Source of the DNA: Oceanimonas pelagia
GTDB taxonomy: Bacteria > Pseudomonadota > Gammaproteobacteria > Enterobacterales > Aeromonadaceae
NCBI RefSeq assembly: GCF_030849025.1
Contig: NZ_CP118224.1
Coordinates: forward strand, 666,001 to 730,000
Direction: 5' to 3'
Length of the DNA stretch: 64,000 bases
Shown: positions 16,239-24,975 of the stretch, piece after piece
Position numbering within the stretch: position 1 is the stretch's first letter
How the letters are laid out: each line of letters opens with the position of its first letter
Made by a program: the position numbers and the translations under genes
The notes under the pieces: model-generated
Database searches by the model: none
Told to the model about the DNA's origin: nothing
What the model saw: the letters and a program-made list of their open reading frames with translations, nothing else

Positions 16239-16288
16239 CGAAAGTCAGGAGCTTTGTGCAAAAGATACCGGGTCAGGCCCGGTATGAC
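16229..16288. repeat. REP-like paired hairpin element
   Basis: The element is bounded by GTCAT and ATGAC and contains two hairpins: TCCTGAC/GTCAGGA with loop GAAA, and ATACCGGG/CCCGGTAT with a 5-base loop. This is the layout of REP/BIME-type extragenic repeats. It overlaps the fliO stop codon and fills half of the 122-base fliO-fliP gap in an otherwise overlapping operon. Similar elements occur at 41192 and 44109. Confidence 0.65.
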
Positions 16289-16360
16289 AGAGACTTAACT
16301 TTAAGTGCCATTTCAGCAAGTGATGGTTTGGGAGCAGATGTACATGAAAAGGGATAACGG

Positions 16361-17107
16361 GTGAGCCGTATCAGTTACTTGCTGCCGCTGCTGTTGTTGC
16401 TGGCCATGCCGGCCCTGGCCCAGCAGGGCATGTCGGCGGTGACCGTCACCACCAACCCGGACGGCAGCCAGGAATACAGCCTCACCCTGCAGGTGCTGGC
16501 GCTGATGACGGCGCTGTCGTTTTTGCCGGCGGTGGTCATCATGATGACCTCCTTTACCCGCATTATCGTGGTGCTGTCCATTTTGCGGCAGGCACTCGGC
16601 CTGCAGCAGAGCCCGTCCAACCAGGTGCTGATCGGCATCAGCCTGTTTCTGTCGTTCTTTATCATGGCGCCGGTGCTGGACCGGGTGAACGCCGAGGCAC
16701 TGCAGCCCTATCTGGCGGAAGACATAGGGTCAAAGGAAGCCCTGTCCCGGGCCGAGCTGCCCATTCGCGACTTTATGCTGGCTCAGACCCGGGTCAAGGA
16801 TCTGGATACCTTTCTCAATATCGCCAACGTGCAGGTAGAGAATGAGGCCGAGGTGCCCCTGCGGGTGCTGATCCCGGCCTTTGTGACCAGTGAGCTCAAA
16901 ACCGCCTTTCAGATCGGCTTTATGCTGTTTCTGCCGTTTCTGGTGATCGATCTGGTGGTGGCCAGCATTCTGATGGCCATGGGCATGATGATGCTCTCGC
17001 CCATGCTGATCTCGCTGCCGTTCAAGCTGATGCTGTTTGTGCTGGTGGACGGCTGGAACCTGATCATGGGCACGCTCGCCACCAGCTTTGGACTGGGAGC
17101 CCCGTAA
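16361..17107 (+). CDS. fliP: Flagellar export gate protein FliP
   Basis: FliP is the main subunit of the FliP5Q4R1 export gate in the MS ring. The 248-residue product has a cleavable signal peptide (residues 1-20, [18 protein letters not shown]) and the conserved membrane core: [58 protein letters not shown] and [20 protein letters not shown] start with AAGGGA nine bases ahead. The stop overlaps the fliQ start. Confidence 0.96.
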   Translation: MSRISYLLPLLLLLAMPALAQQGMSAVTVTTNPDGSQEYSLTLQVLALMTALSFLPAVVIMMTSFTRIIVVLSILRQALGLQQSPSNQVLIGISLFLSFFIMAPVLDRVNAEALQPYLAEDIGSKEALSRAELPIRDFMLAQTRVKDLDTFLNIANVQVENEAEVPLRVLIPAFVTSELKTAFQIGFMLFLPFLVIDLVVASILMAMGMMMLSPMLISLPFKLMLFVLVDGWNLIMGTLATSFGLGAP

Positions 17108-17376
17108 TGAGCCCGGAAACCTTCGTCGATCTGTTCCGCAGCGCCCTCTGGCTGGTCACGGTACTGGTGTCGGCGGTGATTTTTCCGAGCCTGGCGGTGG
17201 GCCTGCTGGTGTCCATCTTTCAGGCCGCCACTTCCATCAACGAGCAGACCCTGAGCTTTCTGCCCCGGCTGCTGGTCACCCTGGGGGCCCTGGCGGTGGG
17301 GGCCCACTGGGGCTTTGGCATGCTGATCGACTATTTTCACGAGCTGGCGAGCCAGATCCCCCAGGTGGTGGGCTAG
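17107..17376 (+). CDS. fliQ: Flagellar export gate protein FliQ
   Basis: FliQ supplies four copies to the export gate. The 89-residue protein is two hydrophobic helices (LWLVTVLVSAVIFPSLAVGLLV; FLPRLLVTLGALAVGAHWGFGML) with the conserved link FQAATSINEQTLSFLP. It starts directly at the fliP stop (TAATG) and is followed two bases later by fliR. Confidence 0.96.
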   Translation: MSPETFVDLFRSALWLVTVLVSAVIFPSLAVGLLVSIFQAATSINEQTLSFLPRLLVTLGALAVGAHWGFGMLIDYFHELASQIPQVVG

Positions 17377-17378
17377 GG

Positions 17379-18167
17379 GTGAACTACACCACCGCCGAGC
17401 TGATGCAATGGCTGGCGTCCTACCTCTGGCCGCTGTTTCGCATTGCCGGACTGATGATGACCATGGTGATGTTCGGCGCCCAGCTGACGCCTGTCTACAC
17501 CCGGCTGCTGCTGGCGGTGGCCATTACCATTGCGGTGGCGCCAGTGCTGCCGGCCATGCCGGCGGTGGAGCTGTTTTCGGTGCAGGGCTTTCTGATCACC
17601 CTTCAGCAGGTGCTGATAGGCGCCGTGATTGGCCTGCTGTCCCAGTTTTTGCTGCAAACCTTCGTGACCGCCGGCCAGATCATCGCCATGCAGACCAGCC
17701 TGGGATTTGCCTCCATGGTGGATCCGCTGAACGGCCAGTCGGCCCCCGTGGTGGGCCAGTTGTATCTGATGCTGGGCACGCTGCTGTTTCTCGGCCTCGA
17801 CGGTCACCTGGTGATGATCGAGGCCATCGTGCTCAGCTTCAGCTCGGTGCCGGTGTCGGCCAGCGGTTTTTCCGTGGGCGACTGGCAACACCTGGCCGGC
17901 CTGCTCACCCTGCTGTTTCAGGCGGCGGTGGCCATGTCACTGTCGGCCATTGTGGCCATGCTGCTGATCAATTTCAGTTTTGGCGTCATGACCCGGGCCG
18001 CGCCCCAGCTCAACATCTTCAGCGTGGGATTTGCCATCAGCATGGTGTGTGGCCTGTTCATCATGTGGCTGACCCTGGGCGGCTTTATGGATCACTTTGA
18101 AAATCAGTGGCTGCGCCTGCAACAGGTGATGTGCGACAGCCTGAGACTGACCTGCGAAGGAGGCTGA
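17379..18167 (+). CDS. fliR: Flagellar export gate protein FliR
   Basis: FliR is the single-copy gate subunit that contacts FlhB. The GTG at 17379, right after the fliQ stop, gives 262 residues, equal to the E. coli protein. Conserved segments include WPLFRIAGLMMTMVMFG, IGLLSQFLLQTFVTAGQIIAMQ, GFASMVDPLNGQSAPVVGQ and NFSFGVMTRAAPQLNIFSVGF. Several membrane helices are evident. flhB starts two bases after its stop codon. Confidence 0.95.
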   Translation: MNYTTAELMQWLASYLWPLFRIAGLMMTMVMFGAQLTPVYTRLLLAVAITIAVAPVLPAMPAVELFSVQGFLITLQQVLIGAVIGLLSQFLLQTFVTAGQIIAMQTSLGFASMVDPLNGQSAPVVGQLYLMLGTLLFLGLDGHLVMIEAIVLSFSSVPVSASGFSVGDWQHLAGLLTLLFQAAVAMSLSAIVAMLLINFSFGVMTRAAPQLNIFSVGFAISMVCGLFIMWLTLGGFMDHFENQWLRLQQVMCDSLRLTCEGG

Positions 18168-18168
18168 C

Positions 18169-19302
18169 ATGGCAGAGTCGGATGGTCAGGAAAGAACGGA
18201 ACAGCCCACGGAGCAGCGACTTCGGCAGGCGCGGGAAAAAGGCCAGATCCCCCGCTCCAAGGAGCTGGGCACGGCGGCGGTGCTGCTCAGCGCGGCCGCC
18301 GCCCTGCTGATGCTGGGCGATTCACTGGGGGCGGCCCTGTCCAGGGTGTTTGAGCAAAGTTTCCGGCTGGAGCGGGCGGCCATTTTTGACCCGGCCGCCA
18401 TGATGCCGGCGCTGGCCGAGGCCATTGGCGGCCTGATGTGGCCGCTGCTGGGCATGTTTGCCGTGGTGCTGGTGGCGGCCCTGGTGGGTAACAGCCTGTT
18501 GGGCGGTTTTAACTTCAGCACCCAGGCGATGATGCCAAAATTCAGTCGCCTCAGTCCCATGAACGGCCTCAAGCGCATGTTCGGGGTGCAGGCGCTGGTG
18601 GAGTTGCTGAAGTCCATCGCCAAGGTGGTGTTTATCGCCACCATTGCGGTCTGGCTGCTGTGGGGGCAGTTCGATCACATTCTGCGTCTGAGCGGCGAAA
18701 CCCTGAACCTGGCGATGAAGGACGCGCTGGAACTGCTGCTGTGGATGGGGCTGGGGCTGTGTCTGGCACTGCTGCCCATTGTGGCCATCGACGTGCCCTT
18801 TCAGGTATGGAACCACACTCGCCAGCTCAAGATGACCCTGCAGGAAATCAAGGACGAATACAAGAATACCGAGGGCAAGCCTGAGGTGAAAAGCCGTATT
18901 CGCCGGCTGCAGCAGGAAATGGCCAACCGCCGCATGATGGCCGAAGTACCTACCGCCGACGTGGTGGTGGTGAACCCGACCCACTTCTCGGTGGCCCTGC
19001 GTTACGACAAGGACAAGCCCGGCGCCGCTCCCGTGGTGGTGGCCAAGGGGCTGGACGAAATCGCGCTCAAGATTCGGGAAGTGGCCCGGGAATACCAGGT
19101 GCCGGTGATCTCGTCGCCGGCCCTGGCCCGGGCGGTGTACTTCTCGACCAGGCTGGATCGGGAAATTCCCGACGGCCTGTTCGTGGCCGTGGCCCAGGTG
19201 CTGGCCTATGTGTTCCAGCTGAACGCCTGGCGCAAGGGCCAGGGCAACAAGCCGCTGCCGCTCAAGGACGACTTGCCCATCCCCGATGAGTACCGGGTGT
19301 AA
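18169..19302 (+). CDS. flhB: Flagellar export switch protein FlhB
   Basis: FlhB controls the change from rod/hook to filament export by autocleavage within NPTH. The 377-residue protein has the N-terminal ERTEQPTEQRLRQAREKGQI signature, four membrane helices, the linker and a cytoplasmic domain with the cleavage site VVVVNPTHFSVALRYD (residues ~264-279). Near-standard length. Last gene of the fliK unit; a 93-base gap containing a sigma54 promoter separates it from flhA. Confidence 0.96.
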   Translation: MAESDGQERTEQPTEQRLRQAREKGQIPRSKELGTAAVLLSAAAALLMLGDSLGAALSRVFEQSFRLERAAIFDPAAMMPALAEAIGGLMWPLLGMFAVVLVAALVGNSLLGGFNFSTQAMMPKFSRLSPMNGLKRMFGVQALVELLKSIAKVVFIATIAVWLLWGQFDHILRLSGETLNLAMKDALELLLWMGLGLCLALLPIVAIDVPFQVWNHTRQLKMTLQEIKDEYKNTEGKPEVKSRIRRLQQEMANRRMMAEVPTADVVVVNPTHFSVALRYDKDKPGAAPVVVAKGLDEIALKIREVAREYQVPVISSPALARAVYFSTRLDREIPDGLFVAVAQVLAYVFQLNAWRKGQGNKPLPLKDDLPIPDEYRV

Positions 19303-19342
19303 AAATATTAAGGGATTAGCATGGCCCATTCTCCAGGATGAT

Positions 19343-19358
19343 TGGCTCATTTCTTGCA
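19343..19358 (+). promoter_or_regulatory. Sigma54 promoter of the flhA operon
   Basis: TGGCTCATTTCTTGCA has GG-N10-GC and a perfect TTGCA -12 element; one base of the -24 element differs from consensus. The predicted start at about 19369 leaves a 27-base leader to flhA. It probably drives flhA-flhF-flhG-fliA and may read into the che genes. Confidence 0.78.
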
Positions 19359-19395
19359 TTCCCCCGACCATGATTTTTGATTTTCCGCGAGTGTC

Positions 19396-21495
19396 ATGGA
19401 GTTAAGGGCAAGGCTTTCACAGGCAAAACAGTGGTCCCGGTGGGTGAACAAGGGCATGGGTACGCCGCTGCTGGTGCTGGCGGCGCTGGCCATGGTGGTG
19501 TTGCCCATTCCGCCCCTGATGCTGGACGTGCTGTTCTCCTTCAATATTGCCCTGGCGCTGGTGGTGCTGCTGGTGGCGGTATACACCCAGCGCCCCCTCG
19601 ACTTTGCCGCCTTTCCCACCGTGCTGCTGGTGGCCACCCTGCTCAGGCTGGCGCTCAACGTGGCGTCTACCCGGGTGGTGCTGCTGGAAGGCCACGAAGG
19701 GGGCAATGCCGCCGGTAACGTGATCGAGGCTTTTGGCTCGGTGGTGATCGGTGGCAACTATGCGGTCGGTCTCATCGTGTTTCTGATCTTGATGATCATC
19801 AACTTCGTGGTGGTCACCAAGGGGGCCGGCCGGATCTCCGAAGTGAGCGCCCGCTTTACCCTGGACGCCATGCCCGGCAAGCAGATGGCCATCGACGCCG
19901 ACCTTAACGCGGGGCTTATCAACCAGGACGAGGCCCGCACCCGCCGGGACGAAGTCACTCAGGAAGCCGACTTCTACGGCTCCATGGACGGTGCCTCCAA
20001 GTTTGTCAAGGGCGACGCCATCGCCGGCATCATGATCCTGTTTATCAACATTCTCGGCGGCTTTCTCATCGGCATGGCCCAGCATGGGCTGAGCTTCGGC
20101 GACGCCGCCCGGGTTTATACCCTGCTCACCATAGGGGACGGCCTGGTGGCGCAGATCCCCTCGCTGCTGCTGTCCATCGCCGCCGCCATTATCGTGACGC
20201 GGCAAAACACCCGGGAAGACATGGGCCAGGCCATGCTGGGTCAGCTTTTTGACAACCCGCGCTCGCTGGCCATTGCCGCCGGCATTCTCATCGCCATGGG
20301 GCTGGTGCCGGGCATGCCCCATTTTGCCTTTCTGCTGCTCGGCGCCCTGTCCGCCGCCGGCGCCTGGTGGATGCACAAGCGCCAGGGGGAGCGGCAGCAA
20401 CAGCAGGAAGAGGCCGGTGCCCAGCCGCCGGCGGTGGCTGGCAGTGAAAACCGCGAGCTGAGCTGGGATGATGTGATGCAGGTCGACACCATCGGCCTGG
20501 AAGTGGGTTACCGGCTGATCAGCCTGGTGGACATCTCTCAGGGCGGGGAGCTGCTCAGCCGCATCAAGGGCGTGCGCAAAAAGCTGTCCCAGGAGCTGGG
20601 TTTTCTGATCCCCGCCGTGCACATTCGCGACAACCTGGAGCTGGGCCCCAACCAGTATCAGATCACCCTGATGGGGGTCAGCTCGGGGCTCGCCGACATC
20701 TATCCCGAGCGGGAGCTGGCCATCAACCCGGGGCAGGTGTTCGGGCCGGTGCAGGGCATCGATACCCGGGATCCGGCCTTTGGTCTGGAAGCCACCTGGA
20801 TTGCCCGGGACCAGATCGAACACGCCCAGAGCCTGGGTTACACGGTGGTGGATGCCGCCACCGTGGTGGCCACTCATCTCAGTCAGTTGCTGACCAACAA
20901 TGCCGCCGTGCTGCTGGGTCATGAAGAGGTGCAGAACCTGATCGATCAGGTGGGGCGCAGCCAGCCCAAGCTGGTGGAGGGGCTGGTGCCCAATACCCTG
21001 AGTCTGGCCCTGGTCACCAAGGTACTGCAGAGTCTGCTGAACGAAGGCGTGTCCATTCGGGACATGCGCACCATTTTGCAGACCCTCACCGAATACGCAC
21101 CCAAGAGCCAGGATCCGGAAGTGCTCACCGCCGCCTGCCGCATTGCCCTGCGGCGTTTTCTGGTGCAGGAAATCGCCGGCACCGAGCGCGAGCTGCCGGT
21201 TATTACCCTGGCACCAGAGTTGGAACAGATTTTGCAGAACTCTTTGCAGGCCGGTGGCGCTCAGGGCAGCGGCATAGAGCCGGGGCTGGCGGAGCGCATG
21301 CAGCAGTCCCTGAGCCAGGCCGCCGCCAACCAGGAGCTGGAAGGTCAGCCGGCGATACTGCTGACCTCGGGCATGTTGCGTACCACCCTGGCGCGCTTTG
21401 TCAAACACACCATTCCCAGTCTGCGGGTGCTGTCTTACCAGGAAGTGCCGGATGATCGCCAAATCCGCATAGTGGCGTCGGTCGGGCAGCAGTAG
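19396..21495 (+). CDS. flhA: Flagellar export gate protein FlhA
   Basis: FlhA forms the nonameric ring under the export gate that couples proton flow to export. The 699-residue product has about eight membrane helices in the first 330 residues and the conserved cytoplasmic FHIPEP-type segment (VVTKGAGRISEVSARFTLDAMPGKQ is the family signature region, with GKQMAIDADLNAG). The C-terminal domain is complete. The Shine-Dalgarno sequence is weak (GCGAG). Normal length and no lesions. Confidence 0.96.
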   Translation: MELRARLSQAKQWSRWVNKGMGTPLLVLAALAMVVLPIPPLMLDVLFSFNIALALVVLLVAVYTQRPLDFAAFPTVLLVATLLRLALNVASTRVVLLEGHEGGNAAGNVIEAFGSVVIGGNYAVGLIVFLILMIINFVVVTKGAGRISEVSARFTLDAMPGKQMAIDADLNAGLINQDEARTRRDEVTQEADFYGSMDGASKFVKGDAIAGIMILFINILGGFLIGMAQHGLSFGDAARVYTLLTIGDGLVAQIPSLLLSIAAAIIVTRQNTREDMGQAMLGQLFDNPRSLAIAAGILIAMGLVPGMPHFAFLLLGALSAAGAWWMHKRQGERQQQQEEAGAQPPAVAGSENRELSWDDVMQVDTIGLEVGYRLISLVDISQGGELLSRIKGVRKKLSQELGFLIPAVHIRDNLELGPNQYQITLMGVSSGLADIYPERELAINPGQVFGPVQGIDTRDPAFGLEATWIARDQIEHAQSLGYTVVDAATVVATHLSQLLTNNAAVLLGHEEVQNLIDQVGRSQPKLVEGLVPNTLSLALVTKVLQSLLNEGVSIRDMRTILQTLTEYAPKSQDPEVLTAACRIALRRFLVQEIAGTERELPVITLAPELEQILQNSLQAGGAQGSGIEPGLAERMQQSLSQAAANQELEGQPAILLTSGMLRTTLARFVKHTIPSLRVLSYQEVPDDRQIRIVASVGQQ

Positions 21496-21508
21496 CGGGA
21501 GAGATTGA

Positions 21509-22867
21509 ATGAAGATTAAACGGTTTTTTGCCAAGGACATGAGAGCCGCGCTGGCCGAGGTCAAGGAAGTGCTCGGGGCCGATGCGGTGATCATGTCCAA
21601 CAAGAAGGTGTCAGGCGGCATCGAAATCGTGGCCGCCGTGGATGACGACGACGGCGCGCCGGTTGAACCGCCTTCACGGGCCCTGAGTGACGACAATGTC
21701 AGAATCTCGTCGCAGGCCCGTCAATTTGTCCCGCCGCTCAGCCAGCAGCAGCAGGCCGACTCGCTGCAGGCGCTGCTCAACCGCGGCAAAACCGAGCCCT
21801 CGCCCAAAACCCTGGCCGAGCAGGTGGACTGGGGCCAGCCCGAACGGCGCCGGGAGCCGGTGCTGAGCCAGCCTGCGCCGCTGTTTGCCGGCGGAGGCAA
21901 AAGCAGCCGGCAGAAGGAAAGCGCCAAGGACAAAGAGCTGAACGCCATGCGTCAGGAAATCGCCAGCATTCGCCGGCTGCTGGAACACCAGGTGTCCGGC
22001 CTGATGTGGCAGGAGGTGGAGCGGCGCGAGCCGGTGCGGGCCATGGTGATCAAGCAGCTCAAGCAGCTGGGGTTCAGCGATGGCTTTGCCGATATGCTGG
22101 CCATGCGGGTGCACGAGCGGGCCGCGCCCCACGAGGCCTGGGCCCAGATTGAAGCGGCGCTGAACGAACTGCTGGTGACCGGGGAAGACGAAATCATGCG
22201 TCAGGGCGGGGCTGTGGCCCTGCTCGGCCCCACCGGGGTGGGCAAGACCACCACCATCGCCAAGCTGGCGGCCCGCTTTGCCGCCCGCCACGGTGCCGAT
22301 CAGCTGGCGCTGATCACCACGGATCATTACCGTATCGGCGCGCACGAACAGCTGCAGACCTACGGCCGCATCATGGGCGTGGCGGTCAAGCAGGCGCGGA
22401 CCTATCAGGAACTGGCCCAGGCGCTGTATCAGCTGCGCCACCGCCGTCTGGTGCTGATCGACACCGCCGGCATGGGCCAGCGGGACATGCGCCTCAATGA
22501 GCAGCTCGACAACCTGGTGGGGGATCGCCAGATCCGCATTCGCAATTACCTGGTGCTGCCGTCCACCGCCCAGCGCCGTGTGCTGCAGGAGGCGGTGGAG
22601 CATTTTCGCCGCATTCCCCTGGCGGGCTGCATTCTCACCAAACTGGACGAGAGCCTGTCGCTGGGCGATGTACTCGACATCAGCATTCAGAACAGCCTGC
22701 CCATCAGTTATGTCACCGACGGCCAGCGGGTGCCGGAAGATCTGCGCCTGGCCAGGGCCGACGAGCTGGTGCGCCAGGCCCTGGGGACGGTAGAGCAGCA
22801 ACGGGAAGACCCTTACTACTGGGAAGCTTCCGATGCCGACCAAGAGGATGCGCGTTTTTATGAATAA
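21509..22867 (+). CDS. flhF: Flagellar placement GTPase FlhF
   Basis: FlhF is an SRP-family GTPase that marks the pole where the flagellum is built. Residues 1-~170 are the variable basic B domain (starting MKIKRFFAKDMRAALAEVKE). The NG domain follows with G1 GPTGVGKTTTIAKLAARF, TTDHYRIGAHEQL, G3 LIDTAGMGQRD and TKLDESLSLGDVLD. The 452-residue length fits the family. It overlaps flhG by eight bases, matching the paired control of flagellar placement and number. Confidence 0.95.
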   Translation: MKIKRFFAKDMRAALAEVKEVLGADAVIMSNKKVSGGIEIVAAVDDDDGAPVEPPSRALSDDNVRISSQARQFVPPLSQQQQADSLQALLNRGKTEPSPKTLAEQVDWGQPERRREPVLSQPAPLFAGGGKSSRQKESAKDKELNAMRQEIASIRRLLEHQVSGLMWQEVERREPVRAMVIKQLKQLGFSDGFADMLAMRVHERAAPHEAWAQIEAALNELLVTGEDEIMRQGGAVALLGPTGVGKTTTIAKLAARFAARHGADQLALITTDHYRIGAHEQLQTYGRIMGVAVKQARTYQELAQALYQLRHRRLVLIDTAGMGQRDMRLNEQLDNLVGDRQIRIRNYLVLPSTAQRRVLQEAVEHFRRIPLAGCILTKLDESLSLGDVLDISIQNSLPISYVTDGQRVPEDLRLARADELVRQALGTVEQQREDPYYWEASDADQEDARFYE

Positions 22868-23741
22868 TTGGTTTCAGGACCAGGCAAGCGGACTGCGGCT
22901 TATGCAAAAAATGAACAGAGTGCAGGTGATTGCCGTGACCGGCGGCAAGGGTGGGGTCGGCAAGACCAACATTACCCTCAACATGGCCTCGGCCATGGCG
23001 GCCCAGGGCAAGCGGGTGATGGTGCTGGACGCCGATCTGGGGCTGGCCAACGTGGACGTGTTGCTGGGCATTCGGGTGCGCCACAACCTGTCCCACGTGC
23101 TGCGGGGCGAATGCACCCTGGATGAGGTCATGGTGGAAGGCCCGCAGGGCATCCGCATCATCCCCGCCACTTCCGGCAACCAGTCGATGACCGAGCTGTC
23201 GCCGCTGGAGCACGTCAGTCTGATCCGGGCCTTCAGCGAAATGCGCACCCCGGTGGATGTGCTGCTGGTGGACACCGCCGCCGGCATCTCCGACATGGTG
23301 CTGAGCTTTGCCCGGGCGTCCCAGGAGGTGCTGGTGGTGGTGTGCGACGAGCCCACCTCGATCACCGACGCCTATGCCCTGATCAAGCTGCTTTCCCGGG
23401 AGCATGGCGTATTTCGCTTCAAGATAGTGGCCAACATGGTGCGCAGCCAGCGCGAGGGCATGGAGCTGTTTGCCAAGCTCACCCGGGTTACCGACAAGTT
23501 CCTTGATGCGTCCCTCGAGCTGGTGTCCTGCATTCCCTTTGACGGCAACCTGCGCATGGCGGTACGCCGCCAGAGCCTGGTGGTCAACCAGTATCCCAAG
23601 TCGCCCTCGGCCATGGCCATTCGCGCCCTGGCGGCCAAGGCGCTGAACTGGCCCACGCCCCACCGGGCGGAAGGACACCTGCAATTCTTTGTTGAGAGGC
23701 TGCTGGCCAACCCGGTCGCAGAGCAGGATGTTCGGGGGTAG
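22860..23741 (+). CDS. flhG: Flagellar number regulator FlhG/FleN (MinD-like ATPase)
   Basis: FlhG (FleN) is a MinD-like ATPase that limits flagellar number by restraining FlhF and FlrA/FleQ. The start at ATG 22860 gives 293 residues and the family opening, NNWFQDQASGLRLM; ATGs at 22833 and 22848 would add residues overlapping flhF. Walker A is GGKGGVGKTN, followed by VMVLDADLGLANVDVLLG and VDVLLVDTAAGISD, and the C-terminus ends in an amphipathic stretch. AGAGGA lies 12 bases ahead. It overlaps fliA by 14 bases. Confidence 0.94.
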   Translation: MNNWFQDQASGLRLMQKMNRVQVIAVTGGKGGVGKTNITLNMASAMAAQGKRVMVLDADLGLANVDVLLGIRVRHNLSHVLRGECTLDEVMVEGPQGIRIIPATSGNQSMTELSPLEHVSLIRAFSEMRTPVDVLLVDTAAGISDMVLSFARASQEVLVVVCDEPTSITDAYALIKLLSREHGVFRFKIVANMVRSQREGMELFAKLTRVTDKFLDASLELVSCIPFDGNLRMAVRRQSLVVNQYPKSPSAMAIRALAAKALNWPTPHRAEGHLQFFVERLLANPVAEQDVRG

Positions 23742-24450
23742 CAAGGCGCAGGCCTACGCCCGGCACAATACCCAGGGGCTGGTGGAGCGCCATGCCGATC
23801 TGGTGCGCCGCATTGCCCAGCATTTGCTGGCACGTCTGCCCGACAGCGTGTTGCTCGACGATCTGATCCAGTCGGGCATGGTGGGCCTGCTGGAGGCGGC
23901 GAAAAACTTTGACGCCTCCAAGGGGGCCAGTTTCGAGACCTTTGCCGGTATTCGCATTCGCGGCGCCATGCTCGACGAAATTCGCCGGGGCGACTGGGTG
24001 CCGCGTTCGGTGCACCGCAACGGCCGTCAGATTGCCGAGGCCATGCACAGCATTCAGCGGCGGGAAGGGCGCCCGGCCCAGGACCGGGAAATTGCCGAGG
24101 AGCTGGGGGTCTCTATCGGTCAGTATCACGCCATGCTGGCGGACGTGAATCACGGCAAATTGCTGGAGATGGACGAGTTTGAGCAGGGCGTAGAGTATCA
24201 GGCCTGCTCCTCGGTCCATGCCGGCAGCCCCTTTGAAGGCATGGCCAGAGACCGTTTTCAGCACGCCCTGGCCGAGGGCATTCGCAAGTTGCCGGAGCGG
24301 GAAGCCCTGGTGCTGTCGCTCTATTACGACGAAGAGCTTAATCTGCGGGAAATCGGTCAGATCCTGGAGGTATCCGAGTCCCGTGTGAGCCAGATACACA
24401 GTCAGGCCATGCTGCGGCTGAAATCGCGCCTGAAAGACTGGAAAATTTGA
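23728..24450 (+). CDS. fliA: Flagellar sigma factor FliA (sigma28)
   Basis: FliA directs late flagellar (flagellin, motor, chemotaxis) transcription. ATG 23728 gives 240 residues. Conserved regions: sigma2 (LVRRIAQHLLARLPDSVLLDDLIQ; GLLEAAKNFD; RIRGAMLDEIRRGDWVPRS), sigma3 (REIAEELGVS) and sigma4 (LPEREALVLSLYYDEELNLREIGQILEVSESRVSQIHSQA, spread over residues ~185-225). The start lies inside the end of flhG. In relatives FliA is held back by the anti-sigma FlgM, which is not encoded in this window. Confidence 0.95.
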   Translation: MFGGSKAQAYARHNTQGLVERHADLVRRIAQHLLARLPDSVLLDDLIQSGMVGLLEAAKNFDASKGASFETFAGIRIRGAMLDEIRRGDWVPRSVHRNGRQIAEAMHSIQRREGRPAQDREIAEELGVSIGQYHAMLADVNHGKLLEMDEFEQGVEYQACSSVHAGSPFEGMARDRFQHALAEGIRKLPEREALVLSLYYDEELNLREIGQILEVSESRVSQIHSQAMLRLKSRLKDWKI

Positions 24451-24491
24451 TTTTGACAACAAGTTAAGTGAGATAATCCGCAACTTCTCGC

Positions 24492-24518
24492 TTAAGAAGC
24501 CGGAGTTTCTGCCGACTA
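24492..24518 (+). promoter_or_regulatory. Possible FliA (sigma28) promoter before cheY
   Basis: TTAAGAAG, 11 bases, then GCCGACTA resembles TAAAGTTT-N11-GCCGATAA with exact spacing; five of eight -10 positions (GCCGA) match in a row. It lies in the 130-base gap between fliA and cheY and would start transcription about 55 bases ahead of cheY, consistent with FliA control of chemotaxis genes. Confidence 0.45.
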
Positions 24519-24582
24519 GTTAACAGTGGGCGTCTCTTATCATGTTCAGCGGCTGTTGGTTCAGCAGAACAGGAGGAATGGG

Positions 24583-24966
24583 TTGGACAAGAACATGAAA
24601 ATCCTCATCGTGGATGATTTTTCCACCATGCGCAGGATTATAAAAAATCTGCTCAGGGATCTGGGCTTTAACAACACGCACGAGGCGGATGACGGCCTGA
24701 CGGCCCTGCCCATGCTTAAGAACGGCGACTTCGATTTTGTGGTGACCGACTGGAACATGCCGGGCATGCAGGGCATTGACCTGCTCAAGGCCATTCGTGC
24801 CGACGAAAAACTCAAGCACCTGCCGGTGCTGATGGTGACCGCCGAGGCCAAGCGCGAGCAGATCATCACCGCCGCCCAGGCGGGGGTGAACGGCTATGTG
24901 GTCAAGCCGTTTACCGCCGGCACCCTTAAGGAAAAACTCGAGAAGGTTTTCGAGCGCATCGGATAA
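24583..24966 (+). CDS. cheY: Chemotaxis response regulator CheY
   Basis: CheY-P binds FliM and reverses the flagellar motor. The single receiver domain shows the acidic pair in [13 protein letters not shown], the phospho-acceptor Asp in [15 protein letters not shown], the Thr in MVTAEAKRE and the Lys in [16 protein letters not shown] place the start at a TTG (24583): AGGAGG sits six bases ahead, and it gives the usual opening [12 protein letters not shown]; the ATG 12 bases later would be too far from that site. 127 residues. cheZ follows nine bases on. Confidence 0.96.
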   Translation: MDKNMKILIVDDFSTMRRIIKNLLRDLGFNNTHEADDGLTALPMLKNGDFDFVVTDWNMPGMQGIDLLKAIRADEKLKHLPVLMVTAEAKREQIITAAQAGVNGYVVKPFTAGTLKEKLEKVFERIG

Positions 24967-24975
24967 GGGTCTCAC

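Noticed and set aside
19417-21696. 759-codon open frame on the minus strand opposite flhA
   Set aside because: Antisense artefact of third-position GC bias; low-complexity His/Gln/Gly-rich protein with no recognisable family.
24453-24477. TTGACA with GATAAT before cheY as a sigma70 promoter
   Set aside because: Spacing is only 13 bases, outside the functional range; the sigma28-like match downstream fits better.
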